Assembly (NCBI RefSeq): GCF_005217455.1
Contig: NZ_SZPQ01000014.1
Coordinates: 62,001-126,000, forward strand
DNA: 64,000 nt
Reading direction: 5' to 3'
Source: Martelella alba
Lineage (GTDB): Bacteria > Pseudomonadota > Gammaproteobacteria > Enterobacterales > Enterobacteriaceae
The notes under the pieces were generated by a model that did not search any database, was not told where the DNA came from, and saw nothing but the letters and a program-made list of their open reading frames with translations. Shown here in pieces: positions 41,675-53,023 of the stretch (positions within the stretch are counted from its first letter, which is position 1; each line of letters starts with the position of its first letter). Position numbers and translations under genes: made by a program.

Positions 41675-42277
41675 ATGGTCCTGGTAACTCGTCAAGCACC
41701 CGACTTTACCGCTGCAGCGGTTCTGGGAAGTGGTGAAATCGTCAATGACTTTAACCTCAAAAGCTTTATCAAGGGCAAACCGGCGGTGGTGTTTTTCTGG
41801 CCGATGGACTTCACGTTCGTTTGTCCGTCCGAGCTTATCGCTTTCGATAAACGGTTTGAGGAATTCCAGCAGCGCGGCGTGGAAATCGTCGGCGTTTCCT
41901 TCGACTCCGAGTTTGTCCATAACGCCTGGCGTCAAACGCCGGTGGAAAAAGGCGGTATCGGCGAAGTTCGTTACCCGTTGGTGGCCGACGTCAAACATGA
42001 AATCATCCGGGCCTATGGTATCGAACATCCGGATGCCGGCGTTGCGTTGCGCGGCTCTTTCCTGATTGACAAAGAAGGCATTGTCCGCCACCAGGTGGTT
42101 AACGATTTGCCGCTGGGCCGCAATATCGACGAAATGATCCGCATGGTCGACGCGTTGCAGTTCCATGAAGAACATGGCGAAGTCTGCCCGGCGCAATGGG
42201 AAAAAGGTCGTGAAGGCATGGGCGCGTCCCCGGCCGGCGTCGCCAAATACCTGTCTGAGCACTTCAATAACCTGTAA
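41675..42277 (+). CDS. Typical 2-Cys peroxiredoxin (AhpC/TSA family)
   Basis: A 200-residue peroxidase that reduces hydrogen peroxide and organic peroxides. The peroxidatic Cys50 is in FTFVCPSELIAF and the resolving Cys171 in GEVCPAQW. It has the length and GEVCP motif of the eukaryote-like Prx1/AhpC branch; the redox partner could be AhpF or thioredoxin. AGGAG precedes the ATG by six bases. It occupies the position of malZ in E. coli. A perfect OxyR half-site lies upstream and a terminator follows, so it is a one-gene unit. Confidence 0.94.
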   Translation: MVLVTRQAPDFTAAAVLGSGEIVNDFNLKSFIKGKPAVVFFWPMDFTFVCPSELIAFDKRFEEFQQRGVEIVGVSFDSEFVHNAWRQTPVEKGGIGEVRYPLVADVKHEIIRAYGIEHPDAGVALRGSFLIDKEGIVRHQVVNDLPLGRNIDEMIRMVDALQFHEEHGEVCPAQWEKGREGMGASPAGVAKYLSEHFNNL

Positions 42278-42311
42278 GTAGGACCGGGGTTTTCGCCCTT
42301 GTCGCAATAAG

Positions 42312-42341
42312 ACCCGCCGGCGTTGCCGTCGGGTTTTTTTT
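42312..42341 (+). terminator. Rho-independent terminator after the peroxiredoxin gene
   Basis: ACCCGCCGGC pairs with GCCGTCGGGT (one mismatch) around a three-base loop, followed by eight Ts. It lies 34 bases past the stop. Confidence 0.85.
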
Positions 42342-42468
42342 ATCCGATGCGCCGTCTGATTCAGACCCTGGCAGGCAGGGCCATGTTAAACCCCTACCCC
42401 TTCAGGGCCAGTCAACTTGCCAATGCGTCCACTGGGATAGGCCCCGACAGGCCGGCGAGGGCGCTTGG

Positions 42469-43842
42469 TCAGCGGCTTTGCGCGGCGGCGGCGCGTCGCT
42501 GCGTCAAGGTATATCCCGCCAACAGCAACAGCACCCAAATCGCGCCGGCGTACAAGGACACCCGGGTGTCGGGGAAATAACCGATCAGGCCGATAATAAA
42601 AACCAGGAACACGATGCCCGCCAGCGAGGTCGCCGAGCCGCCCGGAAGGGGGAAGGCCAGGGCGCGCACCTGTTTTGCGCTCAGCGAGCGGCGAAACGCC
42701 ACCTGCGAGCACAAAATCATGATCCACACCCAGACAGTGGCGAAGGTGGCCAACGAAGCGATAACCAGGAACAGTTTTTCCGGCATCAGGTAGTTGAGGT
42801 AAACGGCCACCAGCAGCGCCGCCACCATAACCAGTACGGTGACCCAGGGAATACCCTGGCGCGATACCCGGGCGAAAACCGCCGGCGCGTGTCCCTGTCC
42901 GGCCATGCCGTGCAGCATCCTGCCCACGCCGAACACGTCGCTGTTGATGGCCGAGAGCGAGGCGGTAATCACCACAAAATTCAAAATGCCGGCGGCGGTG
43001 GGGATGCCGAGTTTTTGGAAAGTCAGCACAAAGGGACTGCCGGCGGTGCCGACCTGGTTCCAGGGAAAAAGCGACATAATCACCGCCAGCGTCCCCACGT
43101 AAAAAACCAGTATGCGCCAGGGGACGGAATTGATGGCCCGGGGTATGGATTTCTCCGGCTCGCTGGCCTCGCCGGCGGTGATGCCGATGATTTCAATACC
43201 GCCATAAGCGAACATGACCAGTTGCAGCGACAAAATCATGCCCATCGCCCCGTGGCTGAAAAAACCGCCGTGGCTCCAGAGGTTATGTATGCCGGTCGGC
43301 CGGCCGCCGTTGCCGATGCCCCAGAAGATAATCCCCAGTCCGGCCAATATCATTGCCACGATGGTGGCGACCTTGAAAAAGGAAAACCAAAACTCCAGTT
43401 CGCCAAAGGCCTTGACGTGCAATAAATTGACGGCGCCGATGACCAATACCACGGCGAGCACCCAGATCCAATGCGGCACTGCCGGAAACCATACCCCCAT
43501 ATAAATGCCAAAGGCGGTCACATCGGCGATGGCGACGATCAGAATTTCGAAACAATAGGTCCAGCCGGTGATATAACCGGCCAGCGGGCCCAGATTATCC
43601 TGCGCATAGCGGGAGAAGGAACCGGCGCTGGGATTATGTACCGACATCTCCCCCAGGGCGCGCATGATGATATAAGCCACCACGCCGCCTATCAGGTAAG
43701 CCAGCAGTACGCTGGGGCCGGCCATTTGTATCGCGTCGGCGGAGCCGTAAAACAAGCCGGTGCCGATGGCCGATCCCAGGGCCATGAACCGGATATGGCG
43801 GGTACTGAGCCCGCGTTTCAATGTGGTGGGTGTCTGTTGCAT
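42469..43842 (-). CDS. proY: Amino acid permease ProY (proline-specific type)
   Basis: An APC-superfamily inner-membrane permease with 12 helices; 457 residues, as in E. coli ProY. From [28 protein letters not shown] onward it matches that protein closely, including the TM1 GSAIGTGL unwound segment and [24 protein letters not shown]. The ATG giving [13 protein letters not shown] is preferred to an ORF start 33 codons earlier. It sits downstream of brnQ, 79 bases away, and may be co-transcribed with it. Confidence 0.94.
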   Translation of the reverse strand: MQQTPTTLKRGLSTRHIRFMALGSAIGTGLFYGSADAIQMAGPSVLLAYLIGGVVAYIIMRALGEMSVHNPSAGSFSRYAQDNLGPLAGYITGWTYCFEILIVAIADVTAFGIYMGVWFPAVPHWIWVLAVVLVIGAVNLLHVKAFGELEFWFSFFKVATIVAMILAGLGIIFWGIGNGGRPTGIHNLWSHGGFFSHGAMGMILSLQLVMFAYGGIEIIGITAGEASEPEKSIPRAINSVPWRILVFYVGTLAVIMSLFPWNQVGTAGSPFVLTFQKLGIPTAAGILNFVVITASLSAINSDVFGVGRMLHGMAGQGHAPAVFARVSRQGIPWVTVLVMVAALLVAVYLNYLMPEKLFLVIASLATFATVWVWIMILCSQVAFRRSLSAKQVRALAFPLPGGSATSLAGIVFLVFIIGLIGYFPDTRVSLYAGAIWVLLLLAGYTLTQRRAAAAQSR

Positions 43843-43921
43843 AACCCTATTGCCCTGTGTTGAACAAAAAGCCACGGCGGCGGCGTCATGGCTAAAAACA
43901 ACGGAAAATGCCGCAAGTCGC

Positions 43922-45238
43922 TTAATGCGCCGCGGCCTCATGCCGGGTGCCGTAGCGATCGTAAACCGCGGCGATAACCCCCATCAGCAATGTCGGCGGC
44001 AGCCAGGCCAGACCCTGCGTCGACCAGGGCAAATCGCCCATCCAGCCAGGCAAGGCGCCGGCGAACGCCGATGCGCGCAACGCGCCGATGCAGCCGAATA
44101 TCAGACTGACCAGCATCGTCGGCGCGACAATCCGGGCGCTACGGTGCCACCAGTGTAACGTGAAGCTTAGGAGGATCAGCACGATGCAGGGAGGATAAAT
44201 CGCCGTTAGCACCGGCATGGAGAACTGGATCAGATGGCTCAGGCCGAGATTGGACACCAGCATGGAAAACAGTCCCAGCGCAATAACCAGTTTTGCGTAG
44301 GAACAGCGTAGCCGCGCGCTGAAAAATTCGGCGCAGGCGCAGGTCAGCCCGACCGCGGTCACCATGCAGGCGATGGAAATCAACACCGCCAGAAAAACGC
44401 TGCCGCCGTTACCAAACCGGAATTGCACATAGGCATGCAAAAGTTCGGCGCCATTTTGCGCCGAAGGCGCCAGCACTCCGCTGCCGGAGCCCAGTTTGAA
44501 CAGGGTGATATAAATCGCCGTCAGGCCGATACCGGCGATGAGGCCGGCATAGATGGTATAGCGGGTCAGCAGGGAGGGGCTATCCACGCCGCGGGAACGG
44601 GCGGCGTTGACGATGACGATCCCGAACACCATGGCCCCCAGGGTGTCCATGGTCAGATAGCCGTTCATAAACCCGGTGGAAAACGGCATCAGGGTATAAG
44701 CTTCGTTGGCGGGAATGGGCGCGCCCGCCGGCCAAAACAGGGCCGCGATGCCCAGGACCGCCAGGGCCGCCATTTTCAGGGGCGCCAGGATATGTCCGAC
44801 GGTATCCAGCAGACGGCCCGGATACAGGGAAATGCCGACAACCAAAATGAAATAGACCAGGCTGTAATAAAACAGCGGCTTGGCGCCCGGCTCGGTAAAG
44901 GGTGCCATACCCACTTCGAAAGAGACCGTCGCGGTACGCGGAATGGCGAATAACGGCCCCACCACCAAATAGCAGACGACCGCCAGCAGCAGCCCCGCCT
45001 TACGGCCGATGGGCGAACTCAGCGTGTCGATGCCGCCGCCGACCCTGGCCAACGCCACCACGGTCAGCACCGGCAGCCCCACCGCCGTCACCAGAAAACC
45101 CGCCGCGGCCCACCACACATGAGGACCGGATTGTAGACCCACCATTGGCGGGAAAATGATATTGCCGGCGCCGACAAACAGCGCGAAAGTCATAAATCCC
45201 AATGCCAGAATATCTCTGGTCGTTAAACGCTGACTCAT
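43922..45238 (-). CDS. brnQ: Branched-chain amino acid transport system II carrier BrnQ
   Basis: A 438-residue LIVCS-family symporter for leucine, isoleucine and valine (E. coli 439). [28 protein letters not shown] at the N-terminus and [27 protein letters not shown] are family signatures. [16 protein letters not shown]-like features ([18 protein letters not shown]) are also present. It has 12 predicted helices. It precedes proY on the same strand. Confidence 0.96.
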   Translation of the reverse strand: MSQRLTTRDILALGFMTFALFVGAGNIIFPPMVGLQSGPHVWWAAAGFLVTAVGLPVLTVVALARVGGGIDTLSSPIGRKAGLLLAVVCYLVVGPLFAIPRTATVSFEVGMAPFTEPGAKPLFYYSLVYFILVVGISLYPGRLLDTVGHILAPLKMAALAVLGIAALFWPAGAPIPANEAYTLMPFSTGFMNGYLTMDTLGAMVFGIVIVNAARSRGVDSPSLLTRYTIYAGLIAGIGLTAIYITLFKLGSGSGVLAPSAQNGAELLHAYVQFRFGNGGSVFLAVLISIACMVTAVGLTCACAEFFSARLRCSYAKLVIALGLFSMLVSNLGLSHLIQFSMPVLTAIYPPCIVLILLSFTLHWWHRSARIVAPTMLVSLIFGCIGALRASAFAGALPGWMGDLPWSTQGLAWLPPTLLMGVIAAVYDRYGTRHEAAAH

Positions 45239-45594
45239 GAAACCCTATAATGCCTTTATAAATAAGAAAAAGTGATGGATATCATCACGCGGCCGCCAAT
45301 CGCCGCGCCGGCGATCCGCACGTTATACGCCGCCTGGCCGCAGGCGACGGTCCAGACGATTGAGCATAGATGCATACGCGAGGGGGCGCCGGCCAGGACG
45401 GCGCACTTTAAACCGGTCGGACGATGTAATACAAGAGCGCGGGGTCAATACTGGGCATTTATCCGAAAAAAATCCAAAAACACAGTGGATAATGTCAAAA
45501 ATACCACAAATCCGGCCATATCATAGCTTAATGCGTCGCAGGAATTCCATAAAATAGTCTTATGGAAGGCGTTGTTCACCCGGGGGCGGGTCCA
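45239..45594. other. Intergenic region between phoR and brnQ
   Basis: 356 bases with no convincing gene. It should hold the brnQ promoter; I found no clear hexamer pair and no strong terminator for phoR. Confidence 0.4.
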
Positions 45595-46929
45595 TCAGGA
45601 CTCAATGGATGGCGAAGACAAAGCCCCGTCTTCCGCCACCGGGGCGGAAACTATCAACCGGTTCGGCAAGGTGAAGGAAAACCGGGTGCCCTCCCCCGGT
45701 GCGCTGATAATGTCCAGCCGGGCGTCATGATTGTTTAGCGCGTGCTTGACGATGGCCAGCCCCAGCCCGCTGCCGCCGGTCTGCCGGGAACGGGCTTTGT
45801 CCACGCGATAGAATCGTTCGGTCAGGCGGGGAATGTGTTCCGGCGCGATGCCGGGACCATTATCGCTTACCTGGAATTCAGCGCCGCCGACCGTGCGCTG
45901 CCAGCAGACTTCGATGCGGGTGCCGGGGGGCGTGTGAATTATCGCGTTATAAATCAGATTCGACATGGCGCTGCGCAGTTGTTCTTCGTTGCCGCGTACC
46001 CGGAGCTTTTCATTGATCCGAAAGACCATTTCATGACGCTCCTGGCTTAACCCGGCCGCGCTTTGCTGCAAACGTTTCAATATGGCGGGGATATCCACGT
46101 TCTCGCAGGTATCCCCTTGCGGCGCCGCCTCAATGCGCGAGAGCATCAGTAATTGCTTGACCAGGCGCTCCATGCGCCGCGTCTGGTCCTGCATGGTATG
46201 GATGGCCTTGGCGCGGAACGCGGCGTCCATATTCTCGTCGTCCATCATTTCCAGATAACCCTGTAGCACGGTCAGGGGTGTGCGCAGCTCATGGCTGGCA
46301 TTGGCGAAAAAATTCCGCCGGGCCCCTTCCAGTTGACGCATTTGGGTCACATCGCGCGCCACCATCAAGAGCTGATCGTCCGTATAGGGCATCACCCGGA
46401 ATTCCACATAACGCTGATTGCTCATATTCAGTGTCAGCGGACGTTGAAACCCTTGGCGCTGCATATAATCGTTGAATTCAGGATAACGGATCAAATTGAG
46501 GATATGCTGGCCGTTGTCTTCCGGCCAGCGGAAACCCAGCAATTGCTGCGCAAGCCCGTTACACCAGAAAATATGGCCGTCGCCGGTCAACATGACCAAC
46601 GCGTCGGGCAAGGTCTCCGCGCCGCTGCGAAACCGTTTGAACAAGGTGACCAGGTCGCGCCGGCGACGGCGATGGCGCAACTGCATCTGGTGTAGTCCGT
46701 AGAACAACGGTTCCCAACTGCCGCGCCCCACGGGGGGCGTGCGGCTAAGATCGACCCAAAGCCACCACGACAACCGCAACTGATAATAGTAATTACGCAA
46801 TAACGCCGCCAGCAACGACAATGCCAGCAGCCAGGGTAAATGGCCGATAATAAGCGATAGCGCCAAGGCGGGAAGGCAGAATAGCGCCAGTTCGAGCAGC
46901 AGTTTCTTCCAGGATAAACGTTCTAGCAC
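45595..46929 (-). CDS. phoR: Phosphate regulon sensor histidine kinase PhoR
   Basis: Phosphorylates PhoB under phosphate limitation. The start is GTG at 46929, with AAGGAG eight bases upstream; the ATG eight codons earlier sits ahead of that site and is not used in E. coli. The product has 444 residues (E. coli 431). Two N-terminal helices are followed by a PAS domain (about 95-200), the H-box ASHELRTPL with His213 as in E. coli, then N ([13 protein letters not shown]), G1 (DNGPGI) and G2 ([14 protein letters not shown]) boxes. The 24-base gap from phoB indicates a phoBR operon. Confidence 0.95.
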   Translation of the reverse strand: MLERLSWKKLLLELALFCLPALALSLIIGHLPWLLALSLLAALLRNYYYQLRLSWWLWVDLSRTPPVGRGSWEPLFYGLHQMQLRHRRRRRDLVTLFKRFRSGAETLPDALVMLTGDGHIFWCNGLAQQLLGFRWPEDNGQHILNLIRYPEFNDYMQRQGFQRPLTLNMSNQRYVEFRVMPYTDDQLLMVARDVTQMRQLEGARRNFFANASHELRTPLTVLQGYLEMMDDENMDAAFRAKAIHTMQDQTRRMERLVKQLLMLSRIEAAPQGDTCENVDIPAILKRLQQSAAGLSQERHEMVFRINEKLRVRGNEEQLRSAMSNLIYNAIIHTPPGTRIEVCWQRTVGGAEFQVSDNGPGIAPEHIPRLTERFYRVDKARSRQTGGSGLGLAIVKHALNNHDARLDIISAPGEGTRFSFTLPNRLIVSAPVAEDGALSSPSIES

Positions 46930-46953
46930 AAGCCGTTCTCCTTTGTCGCCCAT

Positions 46954-47643
46954 TCAGTATCGGGCCGAAAAACGATACCCCGTGCCTCGTACCGTCTGAA
47001 CCATGCGATCGTGTCCGCCGGTTTCAAGCGCTTTGCGCAAGCGGCGGATATGCACGTCCACCGTGCGATCTTCAACATACACATTAGTGCCCCATACATG
47101 GTTAAGCAACTGCTCGCGACTATATACCCTTTCTGGGTGCGTCATGAAAAAATGTAACAGCTTGAATTCGGTCGGCCCCATATCCAATGCCAACTCATTA
47201 GACGTGACCCGGTGCGATGAGGGATCCAGGCTTAGCCCCTGCACTTCGATTTTATCTTCCACCGCCATGGGCGAAATCCGCCGCATAACCGCTTTAATCC
47301 GCGCCAGAAGCTCTTTAGGCGAGAAGGGCTTGGTAATATAGTCGTCCGCCCCCACTTCCAGACCACGCACCCGATCTTCCTCTTCGCCGCGCGCGGTCAG
47401 CATCATGACGGGAATGTCCCGGGTCAGTGCCTCGCGCTTCATCAATTTGATGAACTGAATCCCCGAACCGCCGGGCAGCATCCAGTCAAGCAAAACCAGA
47501 TCCGGATACGGTTCCACCAGACGATTGACCGCGCCGCCGTAATCCTCCGCCTCGATAGGCTGGAAACCATTCTGTTCGAGAACAAAGCAGACCATTTCAC
47601 GGATGGGCGCTTCATCTTCCACGACTAATATGCGTTTTGCCAT
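46954..47643 (-). CDS. phoB: Phosphate regulon response regulator PhoB
   Basis: An OmpR-class regulator of 229 residues, as in E. coli. The receiver domain has the acidic pocket in VVEDE, the phosphoacceptor Asp53 in [11 protein letters not shown] and Lys in [12 protein letters not shown]. The C-terminal winged helix contains [36 protein letters not shown] Pho box lies upstream, so it should activate its own operon. Confidence 0.98.
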   Translation of the reverse strand: MAKRILVVEDEAPIREMVCFVLEQNGFQPIEAEDYGGAVNRLVEPYPDLVLLDWMLPGGSGIQFIKLMKREALTRDIPVMMLTARGEEEDRVRGLEVGADDYITKPFSPKELLARIKAVMRRISPMAVEDKIEVQGLSLDPSSHRVTSNELALDMGPTEFKLLHFFMTHPERVYSREQLLNHVWGTNVYVEDRTVDVHIRRLRKALETGGHDRMVQTVRGTGYRFSARY

Positions 47644-47684
47644 AAATTCCCTGCCATTATACTCTGCGGTTATCGTGCCCGGGC

Positions 47685-47707
47685 ATTATGCGTCACTTTT
47701 ATGACAG
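47685..47707 (-). promoter_or_regulatory. Pho box and -10 element of phoBR
   Basis: On the minus strand CTGTCATAAAAGTGACGC is followed at once by CATAAT. This layout matches the autoregulated E. coli phoB promoter, in which PhoB repeats replace the -35 element. Confidence 0.75.
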
Positions 47708-47925
47708 ATTTATTAATTAAGCATAGCCATTATAAGCATAGAAAATAGCGGGCTTTTTCTGCACGATTGTCGGAAATAGGCTCTTAATACGTCAAGTCGC
47801 ATCCCGGCGGCATGTGAGCGGCAGATCCGTCGGGAACAAATGTGAACCGCCAACGGCGGATCCACGGCGAGAAACAAGCCGCCGCTCACCCCCAGGCGCA
47901 TAGCCGGCAAGGCCGCTGGGGTGTC

Positions 47926-47970
47926 GGTCGCAGCCTGCAAAAGGCGGCGGGAAGTATGACGAGTATAAAC
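47926..47970 (+). repeat. Dispersed intergenic repeat, copy 3
   Basis: GTCGCAGCCTGCAAAAGGCG followed by GCGGGAAGTATGACGAGTATA. The 3' part GGGAAGTATG-CGAGTATA is shared almost exactly with copy 4. Confidence 0.6.
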
Positions 47971-48041
47971 TTTTACGGCGGCGGCGACCGGCGGTTAGGA
48001 GTATACTTTTGCCCTGACAAGAGGAATCTCGCCGGGGCTGC

Positions 48042-49271
48042 ATGCGAATCATCCATACCTCCGACTGGCATCTGGGCCAGTCGTTTTATACCAAAAACCG
48101 CGCCAGGGAACATCAGACTTTCCTCCGTTGGCTCATTGAACAGGTCGAACGGTATCACGTCGATGCCGTACTGGTGGTCGGCGATATTTTCGATACCGGT
48201 ACGCCGCCCAGTTACGCGCGCGAATTGTTCAACCGTTTTGTGACGGATCTACAGCCTACCGGTTGTCAGCTTATCGTGCTCGGCGGCAACCATGACGCGG
48301 CGGCCACCCTCAACGAGTCGCGTGACTTATTGGCGTGCCTCCATACCCGCGTTATCGCGCGGGCCGATGGACAACAGGTTTTTCCGCTTAATAAGCGTAA
48401 CGGAAAACCCGGCGCGATTTTGTGCGCCGTCCCCTTTTTACGCGCACGGGATCTGCTGGCCAGCCGGCCTGGGGAATCGGCCGATGATAAACAGCGCGCG
48501 CTGGCGCAAGCCATCGCAGACCATTACCGGCAATGCCATGAGCAGGCGCTGGCGTTGCGCTCCACCCTGCCGTCGCCGGTGCCCATCGTCGCCACCGGAC
48601 ACCTGACCGTGGTGGGCGCCAGTACCAGCGAGTCGGTGCGGGATATCTATATTGGCAGTCTTGAGGCGTTTCCCGCCCAGCGATTCCCGCCGGTGGATTA
48701 TCTCGCGCTGGGTCATATTCATCGGCCCCAGGTCGTCAATGTCGATCCTCCCATACATTACTGCGGTTCGCCCATCGCCCTGAGCTTCGATGAGGCGGGG
48801 CAAACCAAACAGGTCAATCTGGTGACGTTCGCCGACGGCCGGAAAGCGGAAATCACCCCGCTGCCCATACCGGAAGTCCAACCCATGCGCCTGCTGAGCG
48901 GAACGGCGGAACAAATCGAAACCCAATTGCGCGCCTTGGAGAGCAGCCAGGGCGGGCAGCCCATCTGGCTGGATATCGAAGTGACCACCGACGACTGGCT
49001 AAACGATATTCAACAACGGATACGGCAAACGGCCGCCGATCTGCCGGTGGAAATCGTGCTGCTGCGCCGCAACCGGGAACAACGGCTCCGGTCGTTGGCG
49101 CAATCGCCGCGCGAAACCCTGGCCGAACTGAGCGTCGAGGAGGTATTTGAACGGCGCCTCTCGCAGGTCGCGGGCAAAGAAGCGGCGGATCTGGAGCGCA
49201 TTCGCCAGCTTTACGCCCAAGTGGTGGCCGATCTGCGGCTCGCGTCACCGCCAGAGGAGCAAGCATCGTGA
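48042..49271 (+). CDS. sbcD: Nuclease SbcCD subunit D
   Basis: The Mre11-like nuclease subunit that cleaves hairpins and processes double-strand ends. It has 409 residues (E. coli 400). The metal-binding motifs are in order: SDWHLG (Asp8, His10), VVGDIFDTG, GGNHDAAAT, VATGHLT and LGHIHRPQ. The ATG gives MRIIHTSDWHLG as in the family. Its TGA overlaps the sbcC GTG by four bases. Confidence 0.97.
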   Translation: MRIIHTSDWHLGQSFYTKNRAREHQTFLRWLIEQVERYHVDAVLVVGDIFDTGTPPSYARELFNRFVTDLQPTGCQLIVLGGNHDAAATLNESRDLLACLHTRVIARADGQQVFPLNKRNGKPGAILCAVPFLRARDLLASRPGESADDKQRALAQAIADHYRQCHEQALALRSTLPSPVPIVATGHLTVVGASTSESVRDIYIGSLEAFPAQRFPPVDYLALGHIHRPQVVNVDPPIHYCGSPIALSFDEAGQTKQVNLVTFADGRKAEITPLPIPEVQPMRLLSGTAEQIETQLRALESSQGGQPIWLDIEVTTDDWLNDIQQRIRQTAADLPVEIVLLRRNREQRLRSLAQSPRETLAELSVEEVFERRLSQVAGKEAADLERIRQLYAQVVADLRLASPPEEQAS

Positions 49272-52200
49272 AAATTCTGACCTTGCGGCTGAAAAACCTT
49301 AATGCCCTGCAAGGGGAGTGGAAAATCGATTTCACCGCCGCGCCTTTTGATCGCACATCGTTATTCGCCATTACCGGCCCGACCGGCGCCGGCAAATCCA
49401 CTTTGCTCGACGCCATTTGCCTGGCGCTTTACCATCAAACGCCCCGCCTCGGCGATAACCCCGGTCAGGAGCTGATGACCCGGCATACCGCCGATGCGTT
49501 GGCCGAGGTCGAATTCGAGGTCAAAGGCGTCGGTTATCGGGCCTTCTGGAGTCAGCGGCGGGCCAAAAACCATCCCCAGGGCAATCTGCAACCGGTCAGG
49601 GCTGAATTGGCCCGCATTGACGACGGCCGGATCCTGGCGGATAAAATCAACGATAAGCGGCGGAAGGTGGCGGAAATCACCGGACTGGATTTTGGCCGGT
49701 TCACGAAATCCATGCTGCTGGCCCAGGGGGAGTTCGCCGCTTTTCTCAATGCCGATGCCAAACAACGCGCCGAGCTGCTGGAAGAATTGACCGGAACCGA
49801 TATTTACGGCCGGATCTCCGCCGAGGTCTTTGAGAGGCACAAAGCCGCCAAGGCACAACTGGACACGCTACAACTGCGCGCCGCCGCCATCCAACTCCTG
49901 AGTGAATCGCAGTTGGCGGCGCTCGCCGATGATTTGCGGCAAAGCCAAGCGGCGGAATTACAGTTACAACAGGAACAGCGCACGGGACAACGGCATCTGG
50001 ACTGGCTTAATCAGCGATGCCGGCTGGATGAGGCGCTTACCGGCGCTCGGGGAAAAAAAGAAGACGCCGAGGGAGCCCTGACTCTGGCCGAACCGGAACT
50101 GTCCCGGCTGGCGCGCGGCGAGCCGGCGGAGGCTTTGCGGCCCCTGCTGAACGCGTCTGCCGAACACGCGCTCCGTCAACGCCAGTCGGCGCAGTCGCTG
50201 GACCAGCAAATCGCTCTGCGCCAACAGGAACAACAGCGGATTCGGCCGCTGGAAGATGCGCTGGACAGCGCCCGCCAAGCCTGCCAGGCGCAAATGGCGT
50301 ACCATCAGCGGCAACAGCAATTAATAGACGAGCGGATCACCCCGCTGGATCAGACGATAGCCGGTTTGGCGCGACAAGCCGAATCACAACGACGCGCCAC
50401 GGAAACCCTGGCGGCGCAGCAGCAGCAAAAACGCCTGGCGTTGGAAGGCATGCAAGCCGACCTGTCCCGGACTGAACGACAATTGTCCGACGTCGAGCGG
50501 TTTCTGGCCGGTCATGACAACCACCGGCATTGGGGCGCGCAGTTGCCGTTATGGCGTGAACGCTTCGACAGACGGCGGCGGGAATGCCAGACGGCGGACG
50601 AGCTGGCCCGGCAAAAAGACGCGCTGTCGCAACAGCAACGGCAATGGCTTGAAGAATACCGCGCCTTGCAAACCGAAACCGACGAGCGCCGGCGGCGGGC
50701 GGATAGCACGCGGGTCGACGTCGAACGCCAGGCGCGACAGCGGGACGCGCGCGAACAGTGTATGCCCATCGCCACGCTGGAAGAAACCTGGCGGTTAAGC
50801 CAGGGGCGGCGTCCGCAACGGAATGCCTTGGAACGGAGTTTGCTGCAATATCGGCGGCACCAGCAGGATCTGGCGGCGATTGTCGCGCGGTTGTCCGGAC
50901 TGGACGTCGAATGCGGCGACCTGGCCGCCGTCCACGATACCCGTCGGCGGCAATGGATGGAAAAATCCTCGCTCTTGGAAGAGGTCGCCGCCCGTCATGA
51001 ACTGGAACTGCGGATAAGCGACCTGCAAGAACAGCGAACCCGATTACAACCGGGCCAGCCTTGTCCGTTATGCGGCGCCACGGATCATCCTTTCGCCACC
51101 CTGCTTCCCCGGACCGCGCCGGCCGAGACCGCAAGCCGCCGTCACGCGCTGGAGGAAGAGGTGGCGACATTGACCGCGCAAAGCATTGAGACCGAAACCC
51201 GCCACCATTTACTGCAACAGCAACGGGATCAGACCGAGACCGAGCGGCAACGACGCGAAGCCGATATCGCCGCCGCCGACCGGCAATGGCGTCGGCTGGC
51301 CGCGGCGCTGGATTGCCGACCGCTCACCGATGACGCATCGAGCGCGGAAGACTGGCTGTCGGAACAAGAGACGCGGGAAATGGCGCTTGGCGAGCAGCTT
51401 GAGGCGCGCAGGCAGGCCGACCGGCAATGGCAGGCAGCCCGCGATGCCGCCAATGAGGCCATAACCGCTTGGCAAACGGCCGCCGGCCGGTTGGCCTTGC
51501 ATGATCAACGGCGCGAAACCGCCGAGCGGGATCTGGCGCTGGTCGCCCGACGCCTGGACGACCAGCGCCAGCTTATCGCCCGCCTGACCACAGAGATTGC
51601 GGCGGATCTACAACCCAGGGGGCTCACCGTCCCCGAAGATCACGCCATTGACCCGTGGATGACGGACCGGCAGCGGGAGTGGCAATCCTGGTCAGAACAA
51701 TCACAGCGGCAACAGGCGTTAACACCCGCCGTCGCCGCTCTGCGGGGCGAGATACGTCATCTGGGCGATGCGCTGGCGGAACGGGAAAAAGATCTGGAAC
51801 ACAGCGAGCGGCAACGTTTGCAAACCGATAATGAACTGGCGCGGGCCAGAGAGGAACGGCGCTCGCTGATAGGCGATGAGAGCGTGGCGCGGATAGGGGA
51901 AGCGCTTCGCCAGCAAGACAACCTGCTGGAGCAGGCCAGGCAGCGGGCGGAACAGCAGTTGCAACAGGCTCGGGAACGGTTGCAGCAATTGAACGGCGCT
52001 ATCGACGCCCAGCGACAACAATTGCAGACGCTGGCCCAGGCGGCGCGGCAGGCCGCCGACACGCTGGACGACGCATTGCGCCGCAGCCCCTTCGCCGATA
52101 CCGGCGAGCTGCAAGGGGCCTTGTTGCCCCCCGAAACGCGGGAACGGTTACAAGCCTTGCGCGAGCAGCTTACCGCAAGGCGGCAGCAAACCGGGGCATT

Positions 52201-52987
52201 GCTCGAACAGGCGGAGTCGGCATGGCGGGAACTCGCCGCCCAGCGCCCGCCGACGCTTGAGGAGGAAGCGCAGCCGGCCGACGTGGAACGTCGTCTGGCC
52301 GAGATAAACGGCCGTTTGGCGGAACATGCCCGGCATCAGGGCGGCATTCGCCAGCAATTGGCGGGCCACCAGGCGCGTTTGCAGGAACAACAGACGCTGA
52401 TCGCGGCCATTGCCGCCGGCGAAGCGGCCTATGCGGACTGGGGTTTTCTCAATGAGTTGATAGGGTCCCGGGAGGGCGACAAATTCCGTAAATTCGCCCA
52501 GGGCCTGACGCTGGGATATCTGGTGAGTCTGGCCAATCGGCAATTGCTGCGCCTGCATGATCGCTATCAGTTGCGACGCAAAGATGACGCCGAACTGGAA
52601 TTGGAAGTCGTTGACACCTGGCAGGCGGAAGCGGCGCGGGATACCCGGACGTTGTCCGGCGGCGAAAGCTTCCTGGTCAGTCTGGCCCTGGCCTTGGCGC
52701 TCTCGGACCTGGTCAGCCACAAAACCCGCATTGATTCCCTGTTTCTCGACGAAGGCTTCGGCACGTTGGACGCCGAAACGCTGGATATCGCCCTGGACGC
52801 ACTGGATACGCTGAACGCCGGCGGCAAGATGATTGGCGTGATAAGCCACGTCGAGGCCATGAAGGAACGGATCCCGGTGCAAATTAAAGTCAGGAAGGTC
52901 AACGGAATGGGCGTCAGCCGCCTTGAGGCGCGTTTCGCGGTGCGTCGGGGACAACATCAGCCGGCCCATGGCCGGCTTGACGATTAG
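49268..52987 (+). CDS. sbcC: Nuclease SbcCD subunit C
   Basis: The Rad50-like SMC ATPase of SbcCD. It starts with GTG overlapping sbcD. Walker A is GPTGAGKSTLLD near 37-48, the zinc hook is CPLC at 599-602 in GQPCPLCGATDHP, the signature motif is TLSGGESFLVSLALALALSDL around 1128-1148, and Walker B is LFLDEGFGTLD. Long Gln/Arg-rich coiled coils fill the space between. At 1239 residues it is longer than E. coli SbcC (1048). The extra length is in the coiled-coil arms. A membrane-protein gene converges on it from the right. Confidence 0.96.
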   Translation: MKILTLRLKNLNALQGEWKIDFTAAPFDRTSLFAITGPTGAGKSTLLDAICLALYHQTPRLGDNPGQELMTRHTADALAEVEFEVKGVGYRAFWSQRRAKNHPQGNLQPVRAELARIDDGRILADKINDKRRKVAEITGLDFGRFTKSMLLAQGEFAAFLNADAKQRAELLEELTGTDIYGRISAEVFERHKAAKAQLDTLQLRAAAIQLLSESQLAALADDLRQSQAAELQLQQEQRTGQRHLDWLNQRCRLDEALTGARGKKEDAEGALTLAEPELSRLARGEPAEALRPLLNASAEHALRQRQSAQSLDQQIALRQQEQQRIRPLEDALDSARQACQAQMAYHQRQQQLIDERITPLDQTIAGLARQAESQRRATETLAAQQQQKRLALEGMQADLSRTERQLSDVERFLAGHDNHRHWGAQLPLWRERFDRRRRECQTADELARQKDALSQQQRQWLEEYRALQTETDERRRRADSTRVDVERQARQRDAREQCMPIATLEETWRLSQGRRPQRNALERSLLQYRRHQQDLAAIVARLSGLDVECGDLAAVHDTRRRQWMEKSSLLEEVAARHELELRISDLQEQRTRLQPGQPCPLCGATDHPFATLLPRTAPAETASRRHALEEEVATLTAQSIETETRHHLLQQQRDQTETERQRREADIAAADRQWRRLAAALDCRPLTDDASSAEDWLSEQETREMALGEQLEARRQADRQWQAARDAANEAITAWQTAAGRLALHDQRRETAERDLALVARRLDDQRQLIARLTTEIAADLQPRGLTVPEDHAIDPWMTDRQREWQSWSEQSQRQQALTPAVAALRGEIRHLGDALAEREKDLEHSERQRLQTDNELARAREERRSLIGDESVARIGEALRQQDNLLEQARQRAEQQLQQARERLQQLNGAIDAQRQQLQTLAQAARQAADTLDDALRRSPFADTGELQGALLPPETRERLQALREQLTARRQQTGALLEQAESAWRELAAQRPPTLEEEAQPADVERRLAEINGRLAEHARHQGGIRQQLAGHQARLQEQQTLIAAIAAGEAAYADWGFLNELIGSREGDKFRKFAQGLTLGYLVSLANRQLLRLHDRYQLRRKDDAELELEVVDTWQAEAARDTRTLSGGESFLVSLALALALSDLVSHKTRIDSLFLDEGFGTLDAETLDIALDALDTLNAGGKMIGVISHVEAMKERIPVQIKVRKVNGMGVSRLEARFAVRRGQHQPAHGRLDD

Positions 52988-53023
52988 CCTGCTTTTTGCT
53001 GCATTTCGCTGCGAAAAAAGGCC

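Larger units (their letters stand above)
47644..48041. other. Divergent region phoB/sbcD
   Basis: 398 bases without a gene. The phoB side holds the Pho box; the middle holds repeat copy 3. No distinct sbcD promoter was found. Confidence 0.5.

Noticed and set aside
50337-51170. 277-residue ORF opposite sbcC
   Set aside because: Arg/Pro/Ala-rich antisense shadow of a G+C-rich gene.
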